Notes: generated by a model from the letters alone, not told the origin. Shown: positions 33,267 through 45,662, counted from the stretch's first letter. The stretch is 64,000 nucleotides of DNA from Chimonanthus salicifolius (GCA_013350335.1 CM023540.1:53878905-53942904); one strand, 5' to 3'. Made by a program: numbers and translations.

Positions 33267-36200
33267 TGTAATATCCTGACCCAAATTAGGCATAATTTAG
33301 CTTAATAAATCCTGCTTAGACCGGTTAATCTTGGAGATTTCAGTTAGGGCTTAGTGATAAGCCCAGGTGTGGCCCAGTCTGAGCTTGAAAGCTCAGTAAT
33401 CCAATTCGTCCAGCTGGAGGGGCAAAATGGTAATTTATCGCTTATTGTTATTATTTTATAAATTGTGTTATTATGTGATTATTATTGGATGATATTATTC
33501 TCCTTAGTCAAGGATTTCTATTTCTGATTTTAAAATATTTTTATTTTCAGAAAATAGTATTTAAAACCGCCCGTCAAAACCCCAAAAGTGAGAAATAAAT
33601 ATTTTTAAATGGTTTTCAAAATGAGATAAATTTTGAATCAAGTATATTTTATTAGACCATTTTAGTATGGTATAGTTTATTCTTTCAAACCCCGAAAATA
33701 AGGATTTCAAATTGTTTTGCTTAACACAAGTTAAATCACATAAATAGTGTTAAATTATGGTTTCTATCTAAATCAATGGTTTTTAGTGAGTTTTAAATCA
33801 CCAAATTTTTATGTTCATCAGAGTTTTTAAAACCCAACTTATCTGTAAGGTTGGATTAAATTCTCGAGCTTTGAAAATCATGTTTTAGTTAAAAATCAGA
33901 TTTCTGTCAAAACAGGGACTTATTTGCAAAATCGAAAGTTTGGAAGGGCTGATCTGCAACCAACGCCCAAATAGTACGGTTACTGTTCGGGACATCGGCA
34001 GCAACTGCATGCAGTGGCCCGATGGCCACCATCTACGGATCAGTTTTGCTATAAATTGGCCATTAGATGAGCTAATCTCCTCCCACACTTTCATCTCTTC
34101 TCTCTCAGTCTCTCAGCTCTCTGATTCTCAGACCATCTCCCTCTCTCTCTCGGCCTCTGTTCTTTCCAAATTTTAACTTAACCGTAGCTTAAAGGAAGAG
34201 ATTTTCAAAAGTCAGATTTTCAACCCAGGAACTCAAGTGAATGTAACCACTGTGTTCCTGTTTCAATTTCAGTTGGTTTAGAATCAAGAAAAACCAAATT
34301 TGGCCAAGTTTTGGGTGAGTAAAATAGTTTTAAAGTTTAAGGAAAAGCTTGGTTTTCTTTATATCAGTGAGTTTTCGGTGTTAAAATCGGGTGGCCTAAT
34401 CGGTGTTAAAGAATGTAACCACTCCCTATGGAAAGAGGACTCACTGTGGAGTCCATCTGACCGGCTAGATGTGAAAATCGAGTCTGGGAAACTCACTATT
34501 TCTGGATTCGTATTTCATGTTGTGTCTGCCCGTCACTGTCTGTTGTTGCAACCCTTCGGACGTTCAGAGCTTCACCCAAAGCTCGAAGCGTCCGAGGCAA
34601 GTTTAACTCGCCCGGATGTTCCGAGCTGAGTTCGGAAGGACCAAACCCCACTCGGACGATCCAAGCCTCACTCGGCATGTTCCGAGACACACAGACCTAC
34701 CAAGACCCTTTTTCAGATTTTATCGATTCGGAAGGACCTTCGAACGATCCGAGACCCGATCTTCGGACGATCCGAAGTCAGTGACTAGTTTAGGCAGTGG
34801 TTCGGATGATCCGAAGCCACAGTACCTGGTTCCAAGGCTTGTTCCGAGGGACCCAGTTTTTAAGAGTAAAATCTTGTTTGTTTATTGATGCTTATGATGT
34901 TATACCCCTTGATAAATTAAAAAAATGTCTACTAACCCTCTTCTCTTATTACTATAGCGTATATAGTATTGTATTCACTTCCAGGCCGACTCTATTGGTC
35001 GGGCACTGAGTGACTTCACTTCCAGGCCGACGCTATATTTCTTGGGTACTGAGTGACCTCGAGGCCTTACTCAACATGTCAGATCTGGTCCTATCCAGAA
35101 GACAACCGAGAAGTGACCTGAGTACCTAAACCCAACTCAATAAGTCAATCTAGTCATGCCCAGAAGACAATATGAGTTTTGGACTGAGCACCTTACTATT
35201 ATTATACTGTGGATCATTGTAATTTAAAATGGTTAGAAACCAAGTAGGAGATTCAATTCCATTTACCTTGGAGATTTTTGGGAAAATAAGTATGGGTTGG
35301 AAAATACTACTTGTGTGTATGCATTTGATGCTATGCTTGTTGACTTATGATTGATTGTGCACTTGTTTGCTTGTTGAATAGAGACTGTGATACCACACAT
35401 TCTGGGTGAGGGAACTTAACTTTGCAGTAGGTGTCATTAGTTTCTTATGAGATAAGTCTTGAACAATGACTTTTTTCAGATTTGATGAACCCACCCATGT
35501 GCCTAGATATGATGCACTATTGTAAGAAGTGCTTATGTTAATTGTGAAATACTTATGATGTTGATTATATGAAATATGTAATACTGATTCCAGGTGCCCT
35601 TGACTATTGAACCAATATCGGCCATGTGTGTGAGATGGTTTACGTCTACTGGACCATGGGTGTCGACAGTTGCTGACTTGAGGAGTGTCAGTATCGGCCA
35701 TGTGAGGGCCGGAGATGTACTTGTAAGCATGTATTTTGACTGTGTCGGGATAATACGATGGTCTCAGCATAGTATGTAGGCGTTACGTTGGATGACAACA
35801 GTATTAGAAAAGATGATGGATTATGGGAATGATGATGATATTATACTTGAGTTATTGTCAAGCATGAGATATTTTATTACAACTGTTGATTATTTACTAA
35901 CTGGTGTTTACTTAAATTGCACTGTTATATTTCCTTCACTGGGCTAGTTAGCTCACCCCACTCACCTTTCAGGAGATAAACCTAAGGAGGAGAACCGTCT
36001 GTTTGAAGCTTAGGGTGGATAAGCTGCGACGCTGCCTTGGGATTCCCACTGAGGGGAATACCCTTGTCTTTGCTTTTTGGTTCTTGGAACCATTTTTTTT
36101 TTTGTAAAGTACCATGTGTGGCACTTAGTTTGTATTAGTGTAATGTATTAAACTACCATGTGACTGTAGTTACTCTGATGTTTCAATGATAATTCAGTGT

Positions 36201-36404
36201 TGGAATTATGTGTTCATGATTATGTGTTAATGATTGTGTTTATGTTGGGTAGATTTATGGTATATGTTTGAGTCCACATGTTGGGATCATGTGTGACCTT
36301 TGGGCCTAACTGTTGATCTGGCCCAGTTAGAATGCTTGAGTTAGTTTAGCTTCAAAAAGAAATCAGTCGCGTTTCGGGCCCACTTTTCGGGTCGGGGCGT
36401 GACA
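33267..36404 (+). mobile_element. element B 5' LTR (3138 bp)
   Basis: TGTAATATCC...GGGCGTGACA. Unlike the A/C/D LTRs it has no TTCGGCCAT hairpins. It has a clear TATA box, a CT-rich stretch after it (34085-34170), and a region with repeated TTCGGA-YGA-TCCGAA dyads (34555-34850). Near its end is the CACTGGGCTAGTTAGCTCACCC block (35937) found in many plant LTRs of this kind. Confidence 0.92.
34049..34056 (+). promoter_or_regulatory. TATA box of element B 5' LTR
   Basis: CTATAAAT followed 25-35 bp later by a CT-rich stretch typical of plant transcription starts (CTCCTCCCACACTTTCATC). The same sequence is kept in the 3' LTR at 46455-46462 although the LTRs have diverged. Start site about 34080 is inferred from spacing only. 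Confidence 0.6.
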
Positions 36405-36407
36405 GCT

Positions 36408-36419
36408 TGGTATCAGAGC
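36408..36419 (+). other. primer binding site of element B
   Basis: TGGTATCAGAGC, perfect initiator tRNA-Met PBS, three bases after the LTR end TGACA. Confidence 0.93.
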
Positions 36420-36553
36420 TTCGGTTCAAACTCTTGGACTGTGATGGGTTACAACCTAGTTAGACATTTTTTTGACTTAGAACTGCAATTGTTGTTGACA
36501 TTTTCTTGTTTTTGAGATACAGATATGTCAAGCAATGTAGAGTACACCGAGTT

Positions 36554-37036
36554 ATGGGACAGAGGAACCCTAGCTGTCCGATCGACCTGGTTTCTTCACA
36601 CGATTCCAGTGTTCCAAACTTCATCAATGAAGTTGCACCTAATGAGGATATGGAAGTAGCTTCACCCGAGTACCATGTTGGGGTTGTTCTAGAAGAGGAA
36701 GTGGGAGATATCCTAAACTTAGAAGAGTCTATAGGGGAGATAGGCTCGCTTGAGTATACTCCGGCTACTTCGACTTTGGACAATTGGATGGACTATATGT
36801 GCGAATTGTGCAATCAGGAGGGGCACAACTGTACTTATTGCCCCTACCCTATTGGTGTCATCTGCCCTATTTGCGGACTTCGCGGGCATGGGAGCGCAAG
36901 GACTAATTGTCCTTATGTTGGGGGACCAGGGATCATACCCTGTTTGACCTGTGGAGTGTTCGGGCATAAGTCGGCGACTTGCCCTGACAACTTCTTTTAC
37001 TTTAGTGATGATGCAAGGTCTTCTTCGGAAGATTAG
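36554..37036 (+). CDS. extra ORF before gag with three zinc knuckles (element B)
   Basis: 160 codons from ATG 36554 (MGQRNPSCPI); the frame is open further upstream to 36506. Residues 25-70 are acidic. Three CCHC motifs follow: C83-C86-H91-C96 and C130-C133-H138-C143 (both CX2CX4HX4C) and C104-C107-H112-C119 (CX2CX4HX6C). The C-terminus is acidic (SDDARSSSED). It lies between the PBS and the gag ATG at 37232, in another position than the gag knuckles, which B also has. Open although gag-pol around it is full of stops. By motif it would bind nucleic acid; its real role is unknown. An overlapping ATG at 36525 opens another short frame. Confidence 0.7.
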   Translation: MGQRNPSCPIDLVSSHDSSVPNFINEVAPNEDMEVASPEYHVGVVLEEEVGDILNLEESIGEIGSLEYTPATSTLDNWMDYMCELCNQEGHNCTYCPYPIGVICPICGLRGHGSARTNCPYVGGPGIIPCLTCGVFGHKSATCPDNFFYFSDDARSSSED

Positions 37037-37231
37037 ATTAGAGTGTGTCGGGGAATCGAGGAGATTATTATTTTGTAAAGGTTAAGTTTTGTTTTGAAGG
37101 GTTTTCTAACCCTACTAACCCTTGTAATTGTAATACAATTGGAATGATTTCTAATGAATATTGCAAACTTGTGTGTTTTGCCTTAAAAGTTTCTTAAATG
37201 GTTAAGTGATATTTACAAGTGTAAATAACAA

Positions 37232-38412
37232 ATGTCAGGACCTAACGCCTATGGAAACAGCTGTCGCGGGAGGAGGACTGGTCTTCCACCCTGCGATTTA
37301 CCCAATGAAGCCATTCGTGCAATGATGGAAGGATTTCAACAAATAGCTGAAAATATGCGACGCCCTCCTATCCGAACGCTAGAGGAGAGAGCCATCTCGG
37401 CTCTAAAAGAGTTTAAGCGACTGAACCCGACAAGTTTTTCAGGGACAGAGGACCCTAGTACAGCGAGGAACTGGCTGACTCAGATTAGCCAGATCCTTAA
37501 CACCCTAGCCATTGCCGACGACCTAAGAGTAACTTTGGCGGCATACCAGTTGGAAGGAAATGCTTACGAGTGGTGGGAAGCAAAGAACTTGCTTCGTAAC
37601 CACAAGCCAATGACGTTGGAAGAGTTCTCAGCAGCCTTTCTGGCCTGTTACTTTTAGAAAACCATCCAAGAAACGGGGAAGAGAGAGATCCTCAACATCC
37701 AGCAGGGTTCCGATTCAGTGGCACAATATGCCATGCGTTTCATCGATTTGATGCAGTTCTTGCCTTGGATTGCAGCGAACGAAGAGGAGAAGGTCCAACA
37801 TTTTGCGAATGGACTCCGACCATTTCTGCAGCGGCAAGTGCCAGGCTTAATCTTCGACACTTTGGAGGAGATTATTGATGGGGCTTCGAAGGTGGAAGCA
37901 GTGGACTCCATCAACAGGAGCACCGACAAGTTCCAGAAACCTTCCTCCAAAAGGAAGGCCAAGCTCAACCAGAGAGGCCTTTCTTCAAGAAGAGCCAACC
38001 TAGCACAGGACAGTCGAGTCGGTTTGACTCCCGACAATTTGTGTGCTATACCTGCAACCAACCTGGGCATACTTCCAAGTTTTGCCCATCAGGAGGAGAG
38101 AAGGCATGCTACCATTGTAAGCAGACCGGGCACCTGTTTAGGGACTGCCCCTATCTCGGTAAAGCTACACCTTCGCAAGGAGCAAGAGCTTCTTTTTCGG
38201 TAGCGCAACCATCTGTTGGTCGAGGTTCTGAGCAAACCTCCAGAGGCTCGGTGGCACCAAGGAACGGACCACCACGAAACAGTCAGGGGAGAGGACAGGG
38301 ATGTCCTCAGACCACTCAGGGGAGAGTCTACACGATTAGGACTCAGAAAGAAGAGCCGATGGAGAATACAGTGATGGAAGGTACCCTTAATCTTTTCAGT
38401 CTTTTGGCTTGA
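37232..38412 (+). pseudogene. element B gag
   Basis: ATG 37232 (MSGPNAYGNS). Capsid part: FKRLNPTSFSGTEDPSTARNW-type motif, AYQLEGNAYEWWE, LEEFSAAFLACYF, then TAG at 37655 and on in the same frame (REILNIQQGSDSVAQYAMRF, FANGLRP) to about 37990. A frameshift there moves to the frame with two zinc knuckles, CYTCNQPGHTSKFC and CYHCKQTGHLFRDC (38041-38145), and a Gln/Gly/Arg-rich tail ending with a stop at 38412. So at least one stop and one frameshift. Confidence 0.88.
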
Positions 38413-39400
38413 GTACTTTTTTATACCGATGCTTCGCATTCCTTTATTTCTAGAGCTTGTTGTGATAGATTGGGTTTGAAAACCGGTAGAAGTAGCTAAC
38501 CCGTTAATGGTAATATCACCCTTGGGTAAAAGAGCTTTGGTAAACCAAAGGTGTAGATCTTGTGTTTTGAAGATTAGCGGTGTAGGGTTGTCCTATGATT
38601 TTTCTTGTGTTGGAAATGATGGACTTTGACATCATCCTTGGCATGGATTGGTTGTCAGTTTTTGAGGTTCTGATCGACTAGTTCTCAGAGGAGAATTGTG
38701 GGGTCTCCTCAACCAATGAGAAGTTTACAGAGAAGTTGGTACCCTATGAGAAGATGAGTCACTTTCTCTAGCCTTAGGGCGTATCCTGGTAGTGTGGTGG
38801 CAAGCATGGGTTGGGAAGATGTAGATGGTGTAGGGTCTGTTACTCCTTGGGTGGTGTGTGAGTTTATGGATGTGTTTCCTGACCAGTTAGCTGGGCTACC
38901 TCTACGCAGAGAGATAGAGTTTGTTATAGACCTACAGTCAGGAACATCTCCAATTTCCATGGCACCTTATTGGATGGCGCCTGCTGAACAGAGAGAACTA
39001 GCTATGCAGGTAGATGAGCTTCTTAGTCTTAGTTCTATCCATCAGAGCAACTCGTCGTGGGGTGTACTTGCTCTCTTTGTGAAAAAGAAGGATGAATCGT
39101 GTTTTCTGACCGTACCTGCGAGAGTTTGTGATAGTCTTCATAGACAATATCTTGATCTTTTCGTCGTCAGAGAAGGAGTGCAAACGTCATCTATGTATTG
39201 TTCTTCGGACTCTTCGAGAGCATCAGCTGTTCGCTAAGTTAAGCAAGTGCGACTATTGGTTGACTCAAGTGCAATTCCTTGGACATGTGGTGTCTCCAGG
39301 AGGGATCTCGGTAGATCCAGCAAAGGTGGAAACAGTGAAGACTTGGAAAAGTCCCAAAAGCGTGTTCGAGATCAGAAGCTTTCTGGGTTTAGCGGGATAT
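38413..39400 (+). pseudogene. element B protease and RT remnants
   Basis: Protease: the usual FDSGASHSF motif is FYTDASHSF here (38420-38450), so the catalytic Asp-Ser-Gly is lost; DIILGMDWL remains near 38630. RT: EFMDVFPDQLAGLP, MAPAEQREL and FVKKKDE to about 39090, then a jump to YLREFVIVFIDNILIF, so about 300 bp of the RT fingers/palm are deleted and FIDD reads FIDN. It goes on with KCDYWLTQVQFLGHV and FLGLAGYY and a TGA at 39404. Several frames are used. Confidence 0.85.
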
Positions 39401-39727
39401 TACTGAAAGTTTATCCCACACTTCTCCCAGATCGCGGTGCCGATGACTTGGCTGATGATGAAGAACATCAAGTTCGAGTGGAGCGAGTCTTGTGAAAGAG
39501 CATTCTAGGAGTTGAAGGAGAAGTTGACTACGTCTCCAATTTTGGTAATACTCGAACAAGGACGAGGTTATGATGTGTATTGCGACGCGTCCAAGTTTAG
39601 TTTGGGGTGTGTGCTGATGCAAGAGGGGAAGGTGGTAGCTTATGGTTCCAGGCAATTGAAGGGACATGAGCAGAACTACCCGACTCATGATTTGGAGTTG
39701 GCAGACATTGTATTCTCGTTAAAATTG
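39401..39727 (+). pseudogene. element B RNase H N-terminal fragment
   Basis: Connection segment with stops, then [38 protein letters not shown] and IVFSLK before the LTR piece J starts at 39728. The rest of RNase H and the first half of the integrase zinc-binding domain (about 700 bp by comparison with C) are absent; they are not found on the other side of the J/K block. Confidence 0.85.
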
Positions 39728-42620
39728 TGTGACACCCGGGATTTTCAAGATATCAATTTACATGAATTTTATCCATTTAAATTATGAATTAATGGACATG
39801 GACCTTAGATGGGTAAGGTGTTGGGCAATGGCCCAATTAAGACCCAATGGTTATGGAATGAGTGTTTAATGTACGGTAAATGGGTAAGATACATTTAATT
39901 GGGTCAAGGTGGCTATTTGGGTCAAAATGCCCAAAAGGGACCCAATGGGTCATGGTTGACTTGGTTGACCACCAATTGAGTCCAAGCTTAACTTGGTTGG
40001 GGCTGATTTGAGTTGGAAATGGAATCAAATGGTTGAGTTGAATTAAATGGATGAGTTGAGTTAAGTGAGTTAAATAAATTTGAATTAAATGAGTTGGATG
40101 GAATATTTATTTTAAGTGAGTGAAGTGTGTAGATAAAAGGTGTTTGGTTGTTTTCAAAATTCAAACAATGGAACACGTTGGATGCATGGGAGGTATATCT
40201 CATGCATGAAAATCAAATGGGAATTAAATGGAGAGGAGGCGTTTTGTGGAGGTTACACAAGGTAACATCAAGGTAAGCACACGTTGGATGCATGGGGAGT
40301 TTTTATCTCATGCATGAAACCCCCATGTGAATCATTAATGGAAAGGTGAGGGGTTATGGCTATTTCAAATTTAAACAAGAGGTTCACACTTGGAGGTGGG
40401 AGTTTCATTCTCATGGATGAAACCCCCAAAATGGTCACTAATGAGAGAGGACAGTTTTGTAAGCCAAGATACCCATTGCAGCCGTTGGAGCCTTGGGAGT
40501 TTCATCTCATGGATGAAACCCCCAAGGGAAGCATTAAGGAGGGAGATTAAGGAGATGGGAGTTACACAAGGGTTTAACCAAAAGGCATTATCTTTGGCCG
40601 ACCACTCCATTGGAACAAAACAAGATTGTGTTCATTTCATTCTCTCCCTCTCTCTCTTGGTTGTTCTTCTCTCCCTCAAAAACACCTATTGGCCAAACCA
40701 CTCCAAGGGGTTTCCAGCAAGGTCAGTCTCGGCTAAAGATCAAGAAGGAAGGAAGGAGGGACTAAGGAAGGAATGAGCAAGAAGGAGTGAAAGAACCGGA
40801 GGAGTCGCGGGATTGGTAAGTGCTCAATAAACTCTTGTTAAATAAGATGGTCAAGGAAACATGATACGGCCATTGTATGGCCGAACCCATCAAGGGATAA
40901 AATCATGGCTATTGAATTTAAAAGAGGAGATAAGGAACCAAAGGTTAGGCCATGATGATGGCCGAACCCCATGGAAAGAATCGAGGAAGTTTTATGGGTT
41001 TAAAATGATGTTTAAAAGGGAAGAACATGGACCATAGGGTTCGGCCATTAAGTACGGCCGAACCCCATGAAAATACATTGTTTTGATTTTATTGGATTTG
41101 AAGGAAGGAAATCATAAGTGTATGTGTTTGATTTTGTTAAAGTTTTAAAAGGATTTGAATGGATGGAGGTATGAGAACCAATCATAGATGTATAATAGGT
41201 TTTAATGGAATAAGGAACCATAGGGTTCGGCCATGTATATGGTCGAACCCCATGGAGAGACAATGATGGATAATGTAGTCATTTGTAATGAATTTTGAAG
41301 ATGGTTAATGATTTAGAAAGGTGTTGGACTGTTGGATCAAAAAGAATGGAAAAGAGGAGCACCAAAACCAAAGAGTGAGATTCGGCCATGGTGTATGGCT
41401 GAACCCCACCAAGTGCTATTTATGGATTTAGATATCATAGGGTTCGGCCATGGTGTATGGCCAAACCCCATGAACCTTTTTGTGGATCATTTTTGGGACT
41501 TGGTCATAAGTAGTTAAATCAAGTAACTATCCATGGACGATTAATGGCATAGAATATAATTATGAGGAAAAAATGGAAGATCATGGGTTCAGCCATGGTG
41601 AATGGCCAAACCCCATGAGGAAAGTTTTTATGGATTAGATGGTTAACAATGGTGGATGATTAAATGGTTAAGTGATTAACTAAGAAATGAGGGAGTAATG
41701 GATCAAAGGAAGGATTAAAAATCAAATAGGTGAGGTTTGGCCATAGTGTATGGCCGAACCCCACAAGTTGTGTTTTTGGACTTAGATACCATTACAAATC
41801 AAATGGGTTGTTAGTTTAATTCATGGATATGTTATAAGGTAACGGGACTTCACAAAGGGGGCACGATCGAGAACAGTTGCCAGTTTAAAACTCAAGGACA
41901 CCTTGGTTGTCTTGGGTAGGATTCTACCTCATTGGAACATGGTTATGTAATATGTTTTTATCTTTATTTTGATGATTTATGTTGTAAATATATTATGTTT
42001 CAAATGTGGAGTTTTTAATGCTATGGTTATTTATATTACATAGCATATGGACATGTACATCTCATACATGGCATGGGAGGGAAGTTTGTAAACCAGAGGT
42101 AACGCTCCGTCTGGGCGTCCGTAAGGCAATCGTGGGAAGACCTTGCTGTGTATAATCACATCAAGAATAATCTGGAGGCCACACTCCATCGAGGCGTACG
42201 AAAGACCACTGTGGGGATACCTTGATGAGCAAAATTCCATCAAGAGGTTACATGTAGTGTGATTGGTGGAACTCATTGCATAAGACATATGGCATGGCAT
42301 GATTTCATATGGTTTTGAGGATATGATATTTTATATGATTTTGTTACTAACCCATGTGTTAGCCTTATTTAGAATTCCTACTGGGCGCGTTGTTCTAACG
42401 CCCTACTTCTACCCTAGTGAATGACACAGGAAAGGAAAGGATCGATGATCGTGAAAGAAGCCAAGCGTAGGAGCTTGGATATGTGATTGGATGTCTTTGT
42501 TTATATGAACTTGTAATTTGTATAGTTAGATGTCGGCATATAATAACTTAGATATTTTTGCTATGGTTTGGAAGGGTATTTGGATGTTTAAGTTAAGGTA
42601 ATTTTTGGTTATTGTTCAAA
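39728..42620 (+). mobile_element. LTR piece J, plus strand, in element B
   Basis: Begins TGTGACACCC at 39728 and matches the C 3' LTR in order: ATGAATTAATGG...TTAGATGGGTAAGG, GATGAAAC dyads (40195-40525), CT-rich segment (40635-40675), TTCGGCCAT hairpins (40860-41765), CTTGATG/CATCAAG blocks (42140-42245), and TTAAGTTAAGGTAATTTT (42589). There it stops short of the normal LTR end and passes into LTR piece K. Preceding bases AATTG do not match those after K. Confidence 0.82.
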
Positions 42621-44347
42621 TCCATAACCAAAACATTCCTCGTGGAGTTCGGCCATACACCATGGCCGAACCCATGATCTTTGATTTTTAGCCTATATTA
42701 CAGTATTGCCATTACCTCCAGCAACTTATGTTTAGGTTCTAACACATAGGTCCATTCATTTATTTAAACATGTATAACACTCCAAATAACCCTTTAAAAT
42801 GATCCATAACCGATTCATTAATCCAAACATGATCCACCAATGAGGGACCCATTAAAAATTACTTCATGTGGTTCGGCCATACACCATGGCCGAACCCTAT
42901 GAGGTCTAACTTTCTAATTATATCAATTCCCATTCTTGAATCCATAAATCAAGGTTCCTTCCTTTTTTATCCAAAAGTCCATCATTAGAAATTTTCTAAT
43001 TTAATAATCATCCTCCATGGGGTTCGGTCATACACCATAGCCGAACCCTATGGTTCATGGTCTTCTCTTTAAAAAAATCATTGATATTCCTTCCATGGTT
43101 TTCATGATCTAATTGCATCTAAAACCATCAAACCTTCCATCCATTTAAATTAATTCATAAGTAACCTTTCTCATCATTTTCCATGATCTAAATACATGAA
43201 CATAATTCCATAATTATTTATGGGGTTCGGCCATACTCCATGGCCGAACCCATGGTTTAAGGTTCTTTACCAAAGACATCCATTAAAACCCTTTAACATC
43301 TTTATTACATTATATGGTTTTCATCCCTCAAACCTATAAATTAAATTATGTCTTTCCATGGGGTTCGGCCATGCACCATGGCCGAACCCTATGGTCCATT
43401 CTTTCCATCAAATTACCATAATCGTTCCCTAATTTTCTTCCATGATGTTCGGCTATACACCATGGCCGAACCCTATGGTTCCTTATCTTAAACAAAATTA
43501 TCAAACTACTTACCGGTTCGGCGACTCCTGTTTTCCTTTGCTTGTTCTTGCTCTTCCAATCTTTTTCTTCCTTAGCCTCTTTCTTCTTGATCTTTCACAC
43601 AGTCGAGACTGATCTTATTGCCAGAGCACCAACGTCAACCCTTGTTGATTTGGATGTGCCGTGCACCCCTTGTGTCTCTCCTTTTATCAACTTCCAATCG
43701 GTCCTAATTAGAAGGTGCCATGCGCCCCTCTTGTCCTTCTTTTATTAATCTCCAATCAATCCTATCTTAGAAGGTGCCGACCCTTCATTTTCGCACTTGC
43801 CTAAATACCGCTCTTAATCAAGGGAAGGACCCCTTTTTAGAGACACTCTTGCGCATAAACATGGGTATGCCTATCTTCATACACGGCAAAGCAATCTTTA
43901 TTTAATTTTAGACAATTCCCTAATGCCGTTTTTAACCAAGGAAATAGACACCTTTAGCACATCACATGGATAGGCATATCTCTCATGCGGCCAAGCTACC
44001 TTCTTTATTTAGCAATTCCCTATTCTCACTCTTAACCGAGGAAAGACCCCTTTTAAAGAGATACTCTAGCGCATCCATGTGGATGCGCATATCTCCACAC
44101 GGCAAAGCAATCTATCTCAATTCTCTCCATGCGCAAACCACTTAATTTATAATCCTTATTTATAGATATTGCATAACCATTTTAATTCAGCCCCATTTAA
44201 TTTAAATTGAACCTTATACCAAAACCTTTGGGTCTTAATTGGGCAATGACCCAACACTTTACCCATCTAAGGTCCATATCTAATAATTCACAAATTAAAT
44301 GGGTAATTTTCATATATATTAATAACTTGAAAATCCGGGGTGTTACA
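42621..44347 (-). mobile_element. LTR piece K, minus strand, in element B
   Basis: Ends CCGGGGTGTTACA at 44347 (minus-strand LTR start TGTAACACCCCGG). Contains TTCGGCCAT hairpins (42648-43470, e.g. 42871-42897, 43362-43388), a CT-rich part (43520-43600), then an unusual segment (43600-44150) with repeated CATGCGCA/AAGGGACCCC-like blocks. Its 42885-43212 portion is nearly identical to LTR fragment E. It lacks the far LTR end, which would be at its left, where J begins. Confidence 0.8.
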
Positions 44348-45662
44348 ATCACTTTCATTATTCTTGCTTTGCAAGTGCATCCTAGTGGTACGAAGATGTA
44401 TCACGACTTGCGGCGACTGTTCTGGTGGAAAGGTATGAAGCGAGAGGTAGCATATTTTGTGTCGAAGTGCTTAACTTGTCAACAAGTGAAAGCGGAACAT
44501 CAACGACCTGGTGGAAAGGTATAACCTTTAGAAGTGGCTGAATGGAAATGGGAGCACATCATGATGGACTTTGTAACAGAATTCCCGAAGTCTCCTAAGA
44601 AGAACGACACTATTTGGGTAATAGTAGATCGATTAATGAAGTCAGCTCACTTTTTGTCGATCAAAAAGACTAATTCTTTGGCTACTCTAAGTAGATTGTA
44701 TTTAAAGGAGGTAGTCAGATTGCATGGAGTGTCTGTATCCATTGTATCTGATAGAGATCCTAGGTTTGTATCCAGATTTTGGCAAGGATTGTAGGAGGAG
44801 TTGGGGACTAAGCTGTGCTTCAGCACTGCTTTCCACCCTTAGACGGATGGTCAATCAGAGAGAACCATTCAGGCCTTAGAGGATATGCTAAGAGCCTGTG
44901 TGATGGATATGCAGGGAAGTTGGGAAGATCACTTGTCTTTGATCGAGTTTGTCTACAACAACAGTTATCATTCCAGTGTACAGATGGCACCATACAAAGC
45001 TTTGTATGGTAGACCTTGCATATCACCTCTTTGTTGGACAGAGGTAGGAGACAAGGCGCTGCTAGGACCTGATCTAGTGCATGAGATGTCAGAACAAGTT
45101 GAAATGATCAGACAACGTCTCAAGACAGCCCAGAGCAGACAAAAGAGTTATGCTGACAAAAGACGATGACCTTTGGAGTTTGCAGTAGGCGACTGAGTTT
45201 TCTTATGTGTGGCACCACGTCATGGAGTGCAACGGTTTGGGCACAAGGGAAAACTATCACCTTGATATGTTGGACCCTTTGAGATCTTGAAGAGGATATG
45301 AGAAGTGGCCTAGCAGTTGGATCTTCCTCAAGCTTTGGAGAAAGTACATAGTACTTTTCACGTATCTATGTTAAGGAAGTATGAGCCTGATCCATCGCAT
45401 GTGATAAGTTTTGAAGACATTGAAGTCTCAGAGGACCTAACTTTTGAAGAAGTGCCAGTAAAGATTCAAGGACGCTGGACTCAACAGCTCAAGAGGAAGT
45501 CTATTCCTCTAGTGCGTGTGTTGTGGCAACATCACGACATGCAACACAAGTCGTGGGAACCTCAATCGACGATGCAGAAGCTGTACCCTAGCTTGTTCAC
45601 AGGCCAAAAAGGTATAAGTTTGTTTTAAATTTTGGGACGAAATTTCTTTTAGGAGGGTAGGA
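44348..45662 (+). pseudogene. element B integrase and chromodomain-like tail
   Basis: Starts inside the integrase zinc-binding domain (HPSGTKMYHDLRR, CLTCQQVK), then the core with all three catalytic positions kept: Asp in MMDFVTEFP, Asp in VSDRDPRF and Glu in GQSERTIQ. Stops at 44522, 44792, in FHP*TDG (44840), and five between 45167 and 45310. The tail has MLRKYEPDPSHV and a chromodomain-like end (LVRVLWQHHDMQHKSWE) with its stop at 45626. Purine tract AGGAGGGTAGGA at 45651-45662 primes the 3' LTR. Confidence 0.88.

Noticed and set aside
36719..36967. Minus-strand ORF over the triple zinc-knuckle ORF
   Set aside because: Shadow frame; no motif, whereas the plus frame has three well-formed CCHC motifs.
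39728..44347. J/K block as one inserted element with inverted ends
   Set aside because: No matching target duplication on its flanks, no internal region, and part of RNase H-integrase is missing at the site; two insertions and a deletion explain it better.
44207..44524. 105-codon ORF starting upstream of the integrase of B
   Set aside because: Its first 45 or so codons are LTR K sequence; it is a chance joint of LTR and integrase remnant.
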